From: Limiplasma sp036652695
GTDB lineage: Bacteria > Bacillota > Clostridia > Christensenellales > Aristaeellaceae
DNA length: 64,000 nt
Assembly (NCBI GenBank): GCA_036652695.1
Contig: JAVVVJ010000006.1
Span: 10,967-74,966 of the forward strand
Reading direction: 5' to 3'
The notes below the pieces were generated by a model. That model was not told the origin of the DNA. It ran no database searches and saw only the letters and a list, made by a program, of their open reading frames with translations. The position numbers and the translations under genes are program-made. Shown here piece by piece: positions 8,139 to 17,800 of the stretch (position 1 is the first letter of the stretch; the number at the start of each line of letters is the position of its first letter).

Positions 8139-8938
8139 AGGATGTCACCCTCGGCCAGTATCTGCCAGGCAACACCGTGATTCACCGCCTTGATCCGCGC
8201 ATGAAAATCATTTTGACCATCCTCTATATTTCCATTATCTTCTGCGTGACCAGCCCGGTGTGGTATTTGCTCCCGCTTGCCTATGTGATGTTGGCTGCGC
8301 GGCTGGCCGGGCTTTCGGGCGGGCAGCTTCTCAAATCCATCAAGCCATTGCGCTTTTTGCTGATCCTGACCTTCATATTGAACCTGTTTTTTTCCTCCGG
8401 TGTCACGGTGTGGCTACAGTGGGGCTTCCTCAAAATCACGCAGGAGGGTCTGTTTACAGCCATCCATTTCAGCATGCGGCTGATCTTTTTGGTGGTGGGC
8501 ACGTCGTTGCTCACGCTAACCACCTCGCCCATCGCGCTGAGCGACGGCATTGAAATGCTGCTCAAGCCGCTCAAGGTAGTGCATTTCCCATCGCATGAGC
8601 TTGCCATGATGATGACCATCGCGCTGCGGTTCATCCCCACGCTGATTGAGGAGGCGGACAAGATCATGAAGGCGCAGATGGCGCGCGGCGCGGATTTTGA
8701 AAGCGGCAACCTCTTCAAGCGCGCAAAGGCCATGATTCCCCTGCTTGTGCCGCTGTTTGTGAGCGCGTTCCGCCGCGCGGGCGACCTTGCCATGGCCATG
8801 GAGGCGCGCTGCTACCACGGCGGTGAGGGGCGCACGCGGCTTCGCGTGCTGCGCTTTACGCCAGCCGACGGCTACGCGCTGGCGCTGAGCACGGCAGTGC
8901 TGCTCGCCACCATTTTCGCCGGGAAGTGGCTTCCATGA
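8132..8938 (+). CDS. ecfT: Energy-coupling factor transporter transmembrane protein EcfT
   Basis: 268 residues. Membrane scaffold that couples the two ATPases to the vitamin-binding S component. Several hydrophobic segments are seen in the N-terminal half (around 27-60, 70-95 and 110-135), then the two cytoplasmic coupling-helix signatures: AQMARGADF near 185 and MEARCYHGG near 228, matching the Ala-Arg-Gly type motifs of EcfT. A last hydrophobic stretch closes the protein. The stop overlaps the truA start as ATGA. Confidence 0.93.
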   Translation: MLKDVTLGQYLPGNTVIHRLDPRMKIILTILYISIIFCVTSPVWYLLPLAYVMLAARLAGLSGGQLLKSIKPLRFLLILTFILNLFFSSGVTVWLQWGFLKITQEGLFTAIHFSMRLIFLVVGTSLLTLTTSPIALSDGIEMLLKPLKVVHFPSHELAMMMTIALRFIPTLIEEADKIMKAQMARGADFESGNLFKRAKAMIPLLVPLFVSAFRRAGDLAMAMEARCYHGGEGRTRLRVLRFTPADGYALALSTAVLLATIFAGKWLP

Positions 8939-9717
8939 CCCAACCGCCTATTCAAAAGCCGGAGGCGGCGCCCGGCATGCGCCGCGTGTTGCTCACCTTG
9001 AGCTATGAGGGTACCGCCTACGCGGGTTGGCAGCGCCAGCAAAACGCCCTTGCCATTCAGCAATGCTTGGAGGACGCGCTTTACAAGCTAACGGGGGAAT
9101 GCATATCCGTGATGGGTGCGAGCCGCACAGATGCGGGCGTGCATGCGCTGGGTCAGTGCGCGCACTTTGATACCCGCTGCCATATTCCTGCCAATAAGCT
9201 TCCCTTTGCGCTCAACACTTGCCTGCCGCGCGATATTCGCGTGCTTGAAAGTGCGGATGTCTCCCCTTGTTTTCACGCTCGTTTTGATGCAAAGGGCAAG
9301 CGCTACACCTACCGCATTCATAACGCGCCGCACGCGAGCGCGCTCTACCGCAACTTGTGCGCGCATGTGCCGCAGAGGCTGGATGTGCCCAAAATGCGCA
9401 AATGCCTGCCCTGCCTGCTTGGCACGCACGATTTTGCTGCCTTTCAGGCGGCGGGCGGCACAGCAAAAACCACCGTGCGCACACTGGAATCCATCACGCT
9501 TGTCCAGCAAGAAAGCGAGCTATGCCTCACCATCAGCGGCAACGCATTTTTGTACAATATGGTGCGTATCATCGCGGGTACGATGCTTGATATTGGCATG
9601 GGGCGTATCCCATCGGACGCGTTTGAGCACGCGCTCGCAACCGGTGACCGCCTTACGCTGGGCATCACCGCACCCGCATGCGGGCTGGAGCTTACAGAAG
9701 TACGCTACACCCGGTAA
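8935..9717 (+). CDS. truA: tRNA pseudouridine(38-40) synthase TruA
   Basis: 260 residues from the ATG at 8935. Makes pseudouridine at positions 38-40 of the tRNA anticodon arm. The catalytic motif SRTDAGVHA has its Asp at about residue 66; YEGTAYAGWQRQ near the N-terminus and the FLYNMVRIIAGTMLDIG segment are typical. The ATG overlaps the ecfT stop (ATGA). A second possible start at codon 15 (8977), preceded by GGAGG, would give the more usual TruA N-terminus; an upstream GTG at 8926 is also in frame. The ecf-truA order is common in Bacillota. Confidence 0.93.
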   Translation: MTQPPIQKPEAAPGMRRVLLTLSYEGTAYAGWQRQQNALAIQQCLEDALYKLTGECISVMGASRTDAGVHALGQCAHFDTRCHIPANKLPFALNTCLPRDIRVLESADVSPCFHARFDAKGKRYTYRIHNAPHASALYRNLCAHVPQRLDVPKMRKCLPCLLGTHDFAAFQAAGGTAKTTVRTLESITLVQQESELCLTISGNAFLYNMVRIIAGTMLDIGMGRIPSDAFEHALATGDRLTLGITAPACGLELTEVRYTR

Positions 9718-9834
9718 GCAAAGATTTTCCAGCATCAATAAAGGTTTTTGACCCAGATGGAGCGAATCTGTTGATTGGATAACCACGCCGTCATTTCGCA
9801 ATCTGGTAAAATCCGAAGAAAGCGAGTGATCCCC

Positions 9835-10716
9835 ATGGCCCACTATGTACTAAGCTGCTGCTCTACCGCCGACCTGAGCATCGAGCATTTTAAGCAACGG
9901 GATATCCACTATATTTGTTTTCATTACATGCTTAATGGAAAACAATATGCGGATGATCTGGGAAAAAGCATGCCCTTTGCCGACTTTTATCAAGCCATGT
10001 CCAACGGTGCTGAAACGCGCACCTCGCAGGTCAACGCCGATGAATTTGTCGCGTATTTCACGCCGTTTTTGCAGCAAGGGCTCGATATCCTGCATGTCTG
10101 CCTATCCTCCGGCATTTCTGGCGTAAGCAATTCCGCCTGCATTGCGCGGGACGAGCTGCTGGCAAAATACCCAGACCGCAAGATTTATATTGTGGATTCG
10201 CTTGGCGCATCCTCCGGCTATGGTCTGCTGATGGATCATCTTGCCGACCTGCGCGATGGCGGCATGGCGCTAGACGCGCTGCACCAGTGGGCAGAGCAGA
10301 ACAAGCTTCGGCTGCACCACTGGTTTTTCTCCACCGATCTCACCTTTTATGTAAAGGGCGGTCGCATTTCCAAGGCTGCCGGTTGGTTTGGCACAATGCT
10401 TAAAATTTGCCCCCTGCTCAACATGGACAGCCAGGGGCGGCTGATCCCCCGCGCGAAGCTCCGCGGCAAGAACAAGGCGATGCACGAAATCGTAAAGATG
10501 ATGGAGCAGCACGCACAGGACGGCCTCCAATACAGCGGCAAATGTTACATCTCCAACTCCGCCTGCCAAGAGGATGCCACGATTGTTGCCAAGCTTGTGG
10601 AGGAGCGTTTTCCAAAGCTTACTGGTCATGTGGAAATTTTTAGCGTTGGCACCACCATCGGCAGCCACACGGGGCCGGGCACTGTCGCGCTGTTCTTTTG
10701 GGGAGATATGCGATAA
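9835..10716 (+). CDS. DegV family fatty-acid-binding protein
   Basis: 293 residues. DegV proteins bind a fatty acid between two domains; in Gram-positive bacteria FakB-type members present it to the FakA kinase for phosphorylation. Seen: the RTSQVNADEFVAYF segment, LSSGISGVSNSA with lipid-carboxylate-contacting residues, and the KGGRISKAAGW motif. The usual N-terminal strand is here VLSCCSTADLS rather than the common I-x-T-D-S-x-x-D, so it is a somewhat divergent member. The start at 9835 has no strong ribosome binding site; an upstream in-frame start at 9775 would add 20 residues unlike the family. It stands alone and ends in a strong terminator. No fakA is nearby. Confidence 0.85.
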   Translation: MAHYVLSCCSTADLSIEHFKQRDIHYICFHYMLNGKQYADDLGKSMPFADFYQAMSNGAETRTSQVNADEFVAYFTPFLQQGLDILHVCLSSGISGVSNSACIARDELLAKYPDRKIYIVDSLGASSGYGLLMDHLADLRDGGMALDALHQWAEQNKLRLHHWFFSTDLTFYVKGGRISKAAGWFGTMLKICPLLNMDSQGRLIPRAKLRGKNKAMHEIVKMMEQHAQDGLQYSGKCYISNSACQEDATIVAKLVEERFPKLTGHVEIFSVGTTIGSHTGPGTVALFFWGDMR

Positions 10717-10750
10717 GCCGATCGAGCCTTCTCCCTCCCCCCTATTCTCA

Positions 10751-10782
10751 AAAAAAGGACGATTCTCGAATCGTCCTTTTTC
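10751..10782. terminator. Bidirectional terminator between degV-like and gntR genes
   Basis: An 8-base GC-containing stem (GGACGATT / AATCGTCC) with a CTCG loop, flanked by an A run on the left and a T run on the right, so it works on both strands. Confidence 0.85.
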
Positions 10783-10810
10783 ATTGCTCTTTTTGAACGC
10801 ACAACCGGAT

Positions 10811-10857
10811 CAAAAAGCGCCGGGTTTGGGCAAAACAGCCTCTTCAACCCGGCGCTT
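10811..10857 (-). terminator. Terminator of the uxuA-uxuB-gntR operon
   Basis: A perfect 12-base stem, AAGCGCCGGGTT at 10815-10826 and its complement at 10846-10857, with a 19-base loop; on the minus strand the stem runs straight into a T run (AAAAA at 10812-10816 on the plus strand). Confidence 0.8.
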
Positions 10858-10872
10858 CCCGCGCTTGCTTTA

Positions 10873-11547
10873 TTACCCAAAATATCGCGGATATTTCCCG
10901 CGAAGCTCCTGCTCGTCCACGCGATAGCGGTTTAAATGCTTCGTCATCAGGCGCTGTGCCTCCCCCGCATCGCGTGCGGCAATGGCGTTGAGAATCGCGC
11001 GGTGATCCGCCACAATTTTCAGCTCCTTCACCGCATAGAGCGATAAGCTGCGCACACGATCAAAGTGGATGGTAAAGCCGTTGATCAATTCATGAAGCTG
11101 CCACTTGCCAGCGATTTTGAATAGCGCTCCATGAAAATCGTCATCCAGCTTCATCAGCGGATCAAGCTGATGGTTTTCCAAGTGATATTCCTGCAACCTC
11201 ACATTCTGTGAAAGCGCCTCGAGCTGCACAGCATCGGCGGTCTGACACACAAGCTCCGCAACGGCGCGCTCCAACACCTCTCGCAAAAAACGAGCTTCCT
11301 CCACCAGCGCATAATCGATTAATGTCACACGGCTGCCGCGCTGGGGCAGGATCTCCACAATCTTTGCCTTGCTCAGCTCTAGGAGCGCCTCTCGCACCGG
11401 TGTGCGGGAAAGCGCCAGCTGCGCTGCAAGCTCGTTTTCGCTCACCATGCTGCCGGGGGCTAGGGCGGTGCTCACAATGTTTTCCTTCAGCACGCGCAGC
11501 GCGTATTCCCGGTTGCTTTCCCGAGGGTGGCGCGGCAAAACCTCCAC
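10873..11547 (-). CDS. GntR-family transcriptional regulator with FCD domain (UxuR/ExuR-like)
   Basis: 224 residues. N-terminal winged helix (about 12-78) with LAAQLALSRTPVREALLEL and the ILPQRGSRVT wing, then an all-helical FCD ligand domain (about 85-215) with a likely metal site: DDDFH near 134, and H residues near 182 and 205. Regulators of this kind control hexuronate genes and sense uronate-derived acids. It is the last gene of the operon with uxuA and uxuB, 16 bases after uxuB, so it probably regulates itself together with them; a GTATAC palindrome next to the uxuA promoter is its likely site. Confidence 0.88.
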   Translation of the reverse strand: MEVLPRHPRESNREYALRVLKENIVSTALAPGSMVSENELAAQLALSRTPVREALLELSKAKIVEILPQRGSRVTLIDYALVEEARFLREVLERAVAELVCQTADAVQLEALSQNVRLQEYHLENHQLDPLMKLDDDFHGALFKIAGKWQLHELINGFTIHFDRVRSLSLYAVKELKIVADHRAILNAIAARDAGEAQRLMTKHLNRYRVDEQELRGKYPRYFG

Positions 11548-11563
11548 AGGCTATTCCCCCCCC

Positions 11564-13180
11564 TTAACAGTACTTGATCAGCGTTGCGCGCACCGCACCG
11601 GGCGCGGCAATCAGCTCGCAAAACATGCCCTCAATTTTGTGACCAAGCCCAGCCTTATATAGATCCACGCCAAAGAGCACGGGGTTTTGCAATATGGGAC
11701 GCAGGCAATCGCCGCAAGAGGCCGGGTCGCCAAGGCGCACGCCGTGAAAGGCCGCTTGCAGCTCCGCAAGCATCGGATCGGGGCTTACGGTCATTTCCGC
11801 GCCGGTATCGTCCACGCCAAGCAAATAACGAAGCCAGCCAGCGATGGCGAGCGGTATGTACGTGAGCGCGTCCACATGCAGCGTATCGCTCGCCAGATAA
11901 GCCTTGATGGTTTCTCCAAAGCGTACGGAAATCTTCTGGCTGGTATCGGTCGCGATGCGCTGCGGCACGTCTGGAATGAACGGGTTGGGCAAACGGCAGT
12001 CAATCACCTCATGGATAAAATCCAGCGGACGGATGATGCCGGGGTTTACCACCACGGGCATGCCCTCGTCATAACCAATATGCTCCACCAGCCGCTTGAG
12101 CTGGGGATCGCGCATCTCCGATGCAATGCTTGGATAGCCAAGCAGGCAGCCATAGACCGCCAGCGCTGTGTGCAGGGGATTTAAGCAGGTGGTCACCTTC
12201 ATCCGCTCCGTGTTGTTGACAGTGGCGCGATCGGTCATATATACGCCCGCTTTTTCCAGCGCCGGGCGTCCGTTGGGAAAACGATCCTCCACCACAAGGT
12301 ACTGCGGCAGCTCGGCATTCACAAAGGCCGCAATATAGGTTTTGTGAGCGGTAAGCACAGGCTCCATACCCTCGATTCCGTCCTGCGCAAGGCTTTGAGC
12401 CACCTGCAAATCGGGGCGCGGGGTAATTTTATCAATCATCGTCCACGGAAAGGAGCAACGGTTCTCATCGCTCACATAGGCAAGAAAAGCCTCTTCGGCA
12501 AAGCCGTTCTCCACCCAGCCGCGCGCGATGGCCAGCACGCTTGCGCGCAATTTTTCGCCATTGTGACTGCAATTATCCATGCTAACCAGCGCAAGCGGCG
12601 CGGCGTTTGCGCGGTAACGCCTAAGCAGGAGCGCCGCAACCACGCTCATGGCATGGCGCGCCTTTTGCGGCCCTTGGGCTAAATCCGCCTCTACCACGGG
12701 CAGCAGCCCGCCCTGTAGGTTGGTGAGCGGATAGCCTTTTTCTGTAATGGTGAAGCTGACCATTTGCAGCGATGGGTTTTCAAAAGCCTCCACAAGCTGT
12801 TCAAACGCCGCTGGCTCGGCAGTGTTGGCGCGCACGCCCTTTGCGATGCTCGCCACCACCGCGCGATCAGTGCCGCCATCGGGCCGCAGGCTTACAAGCA
12901 GCGTCATGCTATCGTGCGGCTCGTACATTTGATTGATGATATCAAAATCAAAGGTATCTGCGGCGATGATGCCGCTCGTTTCCAGCCCTTGGTTCAACAG
13001 CGATTGCTGTAGGCTGGCGATAAAGCCGCGAAAGATGTTGCCCGCGCCAAAATGCACCCAGCGCGGCGCCTTTGCCGTTGCGGCGCACATGGTTTGCCAA
13101 TCAAAGCTGGGCAGCGTAACGCCCACCCGCTCCCACGCGGCGCGGTTCTGAATTCCCTCATTGTTAAGCTTCATGCGCAT
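11564..13180 (-). CDS. uxuB: Fructuronate reductase (D-mannonate oxidoreductase), mannitol dehydrogenase family
   Basis: 538 residues, the family length. NADH-dependent reduction of D-fructuronate to D-mannonate, second step of glucuronate breakdown. Visible: the nucleotide-binding start VHFGAGNIFRGF, SMDNCSHNGEKLR, and the catalytic region TTCLNPLHTALAV with KvtTcLNplHtaLa-type residues. It follows uxuA by 12 bases and precedes gntR. The first ATG (13180) is used because an AGGGGGAG site precedes it; the second ATG two codons on is also possible. Related tagaturonate reductase (UxaB) is the alternative; the uxuA partner favours UxuB. Confidence 0.9.
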   Translation of the reverse strand: MRMKLNNEGIQNRAAWERVGVTLPSFDWQTMCAATAKAPRWVHFGAGNIFRGFIASLQQSLLNQGLETSGIIAADTFDFDIINQMYEPHDSMTLLVSLRPDGGTDRAVVASIAKGVRANTAEPAAFEQLVEAFENPSLQMVSFTITEKGYPLTNLQGGLLPVVEADLAQGPQKARHAMSVVAALLLRRYRANAAPLALVSMDNCSHNGEKLRASVLAIARGWVENGFAEEAFLAYVSDENRCSFPWTMIDKITPRPDLQVAQSLAQDGIEGMEPVLTAHKTYIAAFVNAELPQYLVVEDRFPNGRPALEKAGVYMTDRATVNNTERMKVTTCLNPLHTALAVYGCLLGYPSIASEMRDPQLKRLVEHIGYDEGMPVVVNPGIIRPLDFIHEVIDCRLPNPFIPDVPQRIATDTSQKISVRFGETIKAYLASDTLHVDALTYIPLAIAGWLRYLLGVDDTGAEMTVSPDPMLAELQAAFHGVRLGDPASCGDCLRPILQNPVLFGVDLYKAGLGHKIEGMFCELIAAPGAVRATLIKYC

Positions 13181-13192
13181 GCGCTCCCCCTT

Positions 13193-14272
13193 TTATGATT
13201 TGGATAGCTTGCAGATGGCTTCCCATAGGCCGTTCAAGTACGTCGCTCCCAGCGCGCGGTCATAGAGGCCATAGCCGGGGCGACCCACCTCATCCCAGAT
13301 CATGCGGCCATGATCAGGGCGAATATAGACATCCGGGCAGGTATCATAAACCGCCTTCATGATCGCGAACATATCCAGATCCCCTTCGGAGGACAGGTGG
13401 CTCGCCTCGCGGAAGTGATGCGTGCCAAGGTGCTTGACGTTGCGCACATGCATGCACGCAATGCGGTTTTGCTCCCCAAAATGACGAATTGCGGCGGGCA
13501 CGTCGTTGTGCGGATCGGAGCCAAGGGAGCCGGTGCAAAGGCACAGGGCGTTGCTAGGCGAATCGTGCAGGGCAAGCATTCGGTCAAAATCCGCCTGACT
13601 ATGTGCAATGCGCGGCAGGCCAAAGATCGGCCACGCGGGATCATCCGGGTGGCAGGCCATCGTTATGCCGCACTCCTCGCAGGTGGGAATGATGCCGTCC
13701 AAAAAATACTTATGGTTTGCGCGAAGCTGATCATCGGTCATGCCTTCATAGCGCTTGAGCGTTTTTTGCAGCTCTGCGAGGCGCTCCGGCTCCCAGCCGG
13801 GCAAGGAAAACCCGTTGCAGCTTTCAGCGGTCTTGCGCACAATATCCATGGGTCCCATCGTGCCAAGATCCTTCTCGTCAAAATAGAGGCTATTGGAGCC
13901 ATCCTCCGGAATGACGCGCGCCAAATCGGTGCGAAGCCAATCAAAAACAGGCATAAAATTATACACAATCACCTTGACGCCATGCTTTGCAAGGTTGCAT
14001 ATGGTGATGCGGTAATTTTCGATATAGCGCTCGCGCGTTGCAAGACCCATCTTGATATCCTCGTGTACGTTGACGCTCTCAATCACTTCGCAGGCAAGCC
14101 CCGCCGCGTGTACCTGCTCCACATAGCGCTGAATCTCCCGCTCCGTCCACACCTCGCCTGCGGCCTTATCATCCAAAAGGCCCATCAAGCCGCTCATGCC
14201 GGGGATTTGTTTAATTTGGCGCAGCGTTACAGAATCGCTGTTTTCGCCGAACCAGCGAAAGGTCATTTTCAT
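13193..14272 (-). CDS. uxuA: Mannonate dehydratase
   Basis: 359 residues from the ATG at 14272. Dehydrates D-mannonate to 2-keto-3-deoxygluconate. Starts MKMTFRWFGENSDSV, the classic UxuA N-terminus; metal-site segments are seen: ACHPDDPAWP with His and Asp, and HVRNVKHLGTHHFREASH, and a C-terminal YIRPDHGRMIWDE. AAGGAGG lies directly upstream (14281-14287). A frame extending to 14422 crosses the promoter and is rejected. First gene of the uxuA-uxuB-gntR operon. UxaC, KDG kinase and KDPG aldolase are needed for the full path and are not in the window. Confidence 0.95.
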   Translation of the reverse strand: MKMTFRWFGENSDSVTLRQIKQIPGMSGLMGLLDDKAAGEVWTEREIQRYVEQVHAAGLACEVIESVNVHEDIKMGLATRERYIENYRITICNLAKHGVKVIVYNFMPVFDWLRTDLARVIPEDGSNSLYFDEKDLGTMGPMDIVRKTAESCNGFSLPGWEPERLAELQKTLKRYEGMTDDQLRANHKYFLDGIIPTCEECGITMACHPDDPAWPIFGLPRIAHSQADFDRMLALHDSPSNALCLCTGSLGSDPHNDVPAAIRHFGEQNRIACMHVRNVKHLGTHHFREASHLSSEGDLDMFAIMKAVYDTCPDVYIRPDHGRMIWDEVGRPGYGLYDRALGATYLNGLWEAICKLSKS

Positions 14273-14325
14273 TGAAGCTTCCTCCTTAAGGGTCGTTGCT
14301 GGTTTTGAGTTCCATGGATGAGGAG

Positions 14326-14354
14326 AGTATAGCACGCGTGGCTGGCATTGTCCA
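14326..14354 (-). promoter_or_regulatory. Promoter of the uxuA-uxuB-gntR operon
   Basis: On the minus strand TGGACA (14349-14354), 17-base spacer, TATACT (14326-14331). One base away from consensus in each hexamer. Confidence 0.78.
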
Positions 14355-14366
14355 CTAGTATACAAG
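14355..14366. promoter_or_regulatory. Putative GntR (UxuR-like) operator
   Basis: CTAGTATACAAG, a near-palindrome around GTATAC, directly abutting the -35 hexamer of the uxuA promoter. ExuR/UxuR sites in enterobacteria also centre on GTATAC; the regulator gene is in the same operon. Match to that family is knowledge, binding here is inference. Confidence 0.55.
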
Positions 14367-14476
14367 ATAAGCGTTCTCTTTTTTTGGCGTTGAAAGGGTA
14401 GCGATTCCATTGATGAGCGCATTTCATGTGGTGAAATTGAAATTTCCGTTGTATAATCTTCTTTTCTAAATATTAG

Positions 14477-14504
14477 TTGACTTTTTGTGTTCTGATTATA
14501 TAAT
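14477..14504 (+). promoter_or_regulatory. Promoter for the ribbon-helix-helix gene and perhaps the LPxTG protein
   Basis: TTGACT at 14477-14482, 16-base spacer, TATAAT at 14499-14504, in a short AT-rich stretch that stands out from its GC-rich surroundings. Confidence 0.8.
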
Positions 14505-14536
14505 ATATGCGATTACAACTGCAAGGAGGTACGTCC

Positions 14537-14794
14537 ATGAACGTTGGAAGGCCGCCAAAAGCGAACCCTAAAAATATAGATTTGAAACTCCGCCTGACGC
14601 GCGACACAGCAGACAGGCTGCTGAAATGCTCTCAGATGCTCGACATATCACGCACCGAGGTCATTGAACGCGGCATTCAAAAGGTGGCGGAGGATTGCGG
14701 TGAGGAGCTCACCGTTCATTTTCGCACCCGCGGCGGCGAGGAGTGGAGCGGCGTGATTTGGAAAAAGCGCACCGATCCCATTGTGAAATCATAG
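14537..14794 (+). CDS. Small ribbon-helix-helix type DNA-binding protein
   Basis: 85 residues. The pattern NIDLKLRLTRDTADRLLKCS followed by LDISRTEVIERGIQKVAED looks like a CopG/Arc-like ribbon-helix-helix: one strand, then two helices, with the conserved small-x-x turn (ISRTEV). The GRPPKANPK start is a basic, AT-hook-like arm. The C-terminal 25 residues (VHFRTRGGEEWSGVIWKK) are not recognised. Start ATG follows AAGGAGGT by 6 bases. It lies 91 bases before the large surface-protein gene with no terminator seen between, so it may regulate that gene and itself. Function is inferred from fold only. Confidence 0.7.
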   Translation: MNVGRPPKANPKNIDLKLRLTRDTADRLLKCSQMLDISRTEVIERGIQKVAEDCGEELTVHFRTRGGEEWSGVIWKKRTDPIVKS

Positions 14795-14885
14795 TCAGCA
14801 AGAGAGCCTTTTCATTCTTTGTGGCGAAGAGCAAGAACGCGAACGAGTATCAAAAAATGCGTAATTTATACAGGAGGTCATACCC

Positions 14886-17800
14886 ATGAGGAAAAAAAGC
14901 TGGATCGCTGCCCTGCTGACAGTCATCCTTGCAACAGGCTTGACAGTCTTACCGGTAGAGCAGGCCATGGCAATTGGCAGCGGCGGAACAGGCGCGCGGA
15001 GCTACACAGCCGCAGAGGGAAACATTTTTTTAGGCGGTAACTACATTGAAATCGGCATTAGCGATGTAGGCTCCTACGGTACGTCGGTAGGCGCGCCATA
15101 CAAGCCGTCTGATCCGGTGTATTTCCATCCATTAAGCATGCGAAATGACTTTCTTCGTTATTCAATCGGCCTTCGCTCCAACGGCGGCGGTTGGGAAACC
15201 GGCACGCCAGAGAAAACTTGCGATTTTTTTCTTCCTGGAACCATTGACGAAGGCTTCACAACCTTTTGGAGCACCAGTGAAAGCGGAACGCCAAGCTACA
15301 ACGCTGGCGGCAGTAAAATCGCCAGCAGATCCGCACTTAAAAAGAATATCGAAAATCAAAAAACGGTTGATCAAAGCAGCAGCAGTCTTTTGAAAGCCGT
15401 TACCACAGGCGATATGGGCACTTCAGAGCTTGGCACGCTCTCCTATGAACAAATCGTCACCTTTCAGCCAGACGACAAGCAGTTCAAAACAGTGATCACG
15501 CTCAAAAACACCTGCACTCAAGCGCTATACAAGCTTTACTATCTTCGCAAATTTGATCCTGACCAAAACGCTATCAACAGAGAAAACAAAACCGACAATT
15601 ATTTTCTCAATGACGAGAGCGGCGGTTGGTGGGCGATTGCCTCTACAAAAAACACAAACGGGGTTGGCACAAGTTTAACGCCCATCGATAGACATACCTA
15701 TTTTAGCAATTGTGAAAATGTGTTTTGCTTTTATAGCGATGATTTGCGTTCCGAAGCCATAACCGGCGAACTTTCCTTCATCACGCTTAATGGCGACGGC
15801 GTTGGCAAGGCCATAGACGGTCAACATTGTTATGATGACAAAGCCATCGGCCTGCGCTTCAACATAGGCACCTTGCAGCCCGGCGAATCCGCAACTTTTG
15901 AATACTATTCCTCCCTTGACCCGGACGTAGAGGGTGCAGTCAGCAAGGCCGAGGACGTAGTGATCAACATCACCCAGCAGCCGATTTCCCGTACCTTCTC
16001 CCAAGGCAGCATCACGGGCAAGCTCCGTGTACGCGGCGAGGTGCTGATCAGCGGCGTTCCCACCGACGCTCTCGCGTATCAATGGTATCAAAGCAATAGC
16101 GCCAGCACGACTGGCGGAACGCCCTTGCCCGGTGAAACCAGCAGCGATTTTATCATTCCCACCACTTTAAAAGCAACCAACGATTACTATTATTATTGTG
16201 TCGTTTCTGGCGCGGGGCAAGAAGCGACCACTCAACTGGCCACTATCCACATCGTGCCCGCAAACAGCACCATTCACGCCGTAAAATTTGATGCGAACAC
16301 CACAGGCACCGTATCAGGCATGCCGCCCAAGCAAACGGTTGTGAACGGCGGGCTTGTCGCGCCGGTCATGGATCCCACCAACACAAAAGCCAACGAGACG
16401 TATTTCAAGGGTTGGTATAAGGATTCCGCATGTACAAGCAAATGGGATTTTGCAAACGAACGCGTCACGAGCGCGTTGACGCTGTACGCTGGCTGGGGCA
16501 AACCGCCTACGCTTGTGATTACCACCAGCTCCCTGCCAAATGGCGCGGAGTTAGCCGAGTATCACGCGTTGATCGACTATTCATACGATGGAAGCAAGTC
16601 GGTTCTTCTTACCGTTGGCGGTCTTCCCAACGGCTTGACATTTAACGCAGCCACGCGGGAAATTTCCGGTACGCCAGCCGCCGCCACCGCCAGCGCCACG
16701 CCTTATCGCGTTATCATTCGCGCTCAGGAAAACGGCTCCATTCGTCCACTCAAAACCGAAAAAGAGCTTCCTCTGTTTGTGGGCGTAATGCCAGTCATTA
16801 CGCTGGATCCCGGTCACGGTTCTCAAACCATCCCAGCAGGCTCGCCCGTTACCTTTTCAGCAACCGCCACCGGTTTGCCAGCGCCCACTTATGCATGGCA
16901 GGTATGGGATCCCGTCAATTCCGCATGGGCTAACATTGACGGTGCAACCCAAAGCACCTACACCATCGCAAAAACCACCCCCGATATGAACGGCTCACAA
17001 TATCAGTGCATCGCGACCAACTCCGTTGGCAACGCCAAAACCGATATTGCCACGCTTACCGTGCAGGAAGCGCCTACTGTTGTTATCACGCCCGAAAGCT
17101 ACACAATCTTGCAGGGTTCCGGAAAAACAGCCACCTTCACCGCCGCTGTCACCGGTCAGCCCGCGCCAAGGCTTCAATGGCAGCAAGCCACCGAAGGCGA
17201 AAACTGGATGGATATCCCCGGTGCAACCAGCAGCACGTACAGCGTTTCGGATCCGCTTTTCAGCATGAATGGCTTCCGCTTCCGTTGTGCCGCCATCAAT
17301 GACGCTGTCACCGAACCAGTCTTTAGCAAGCCCAGCACGCTCATTGTGCAACGCTGGCCCGTTTTGGATACCGCGTTCCCTGCGGATCTCACCATTGGAG
17401 CGGGAGGAACCGCCGTATTCACCGTTACCGTCACAGGCACCGCGCCCTTTCACTACCAATGGCAGAGCCGATCTTCCGCAAGTGCCGGCTGGGTTAACCT
17501 TGGCACAAACAGCGATACGCTCGCGCTCACCAACGTTGCCTTTAACCAAAATCAATCCCAGTATCAATGTATCGTATCCAACGGCTTTGAGCCGGCAGCC
17601 ACCAGCCGCACCGCAACGCTCACCGTAAATGCCGGAGTCTATATCATTACGCAGCCGGAGGATGTCACCGTAGCAGTGGGCGATTCCGCCAGCTTCTCCA
17701 TTGAAGCCAGCGGAACAATGCCGATCAGCTATCAATGGCAATCATGGAACAACAATACAAGCACGTGGGAGAAGCTCGACGGCGCAACCAGCCCACAATT

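Noticed and set aside
9748..9780. Promoter for the DegV gene
   Set aside because: TTGACC is present but no acceptable -10 lies 16-18 bases after it.
13310..14275. A 321-codon plus-strand frame antisense to uxuA
   Set aside because: His- and Arg-rich composition typical of antisense frames in GC-rich genes; uxuA motifs on the other strand are decisive.
14273..14422. N-terminal extension of uxuA
   Set aside because: The extra 50 codons contain the promoter and operator and have no likeness to UxuA; AAGGAGG supports the ATG at 14272.
16274..16525. Separate small gene opposite the InlB-repeat part of the LPxTG gene
   Set aside because: Antisense shadow inside a well-supported domain; no start signal.
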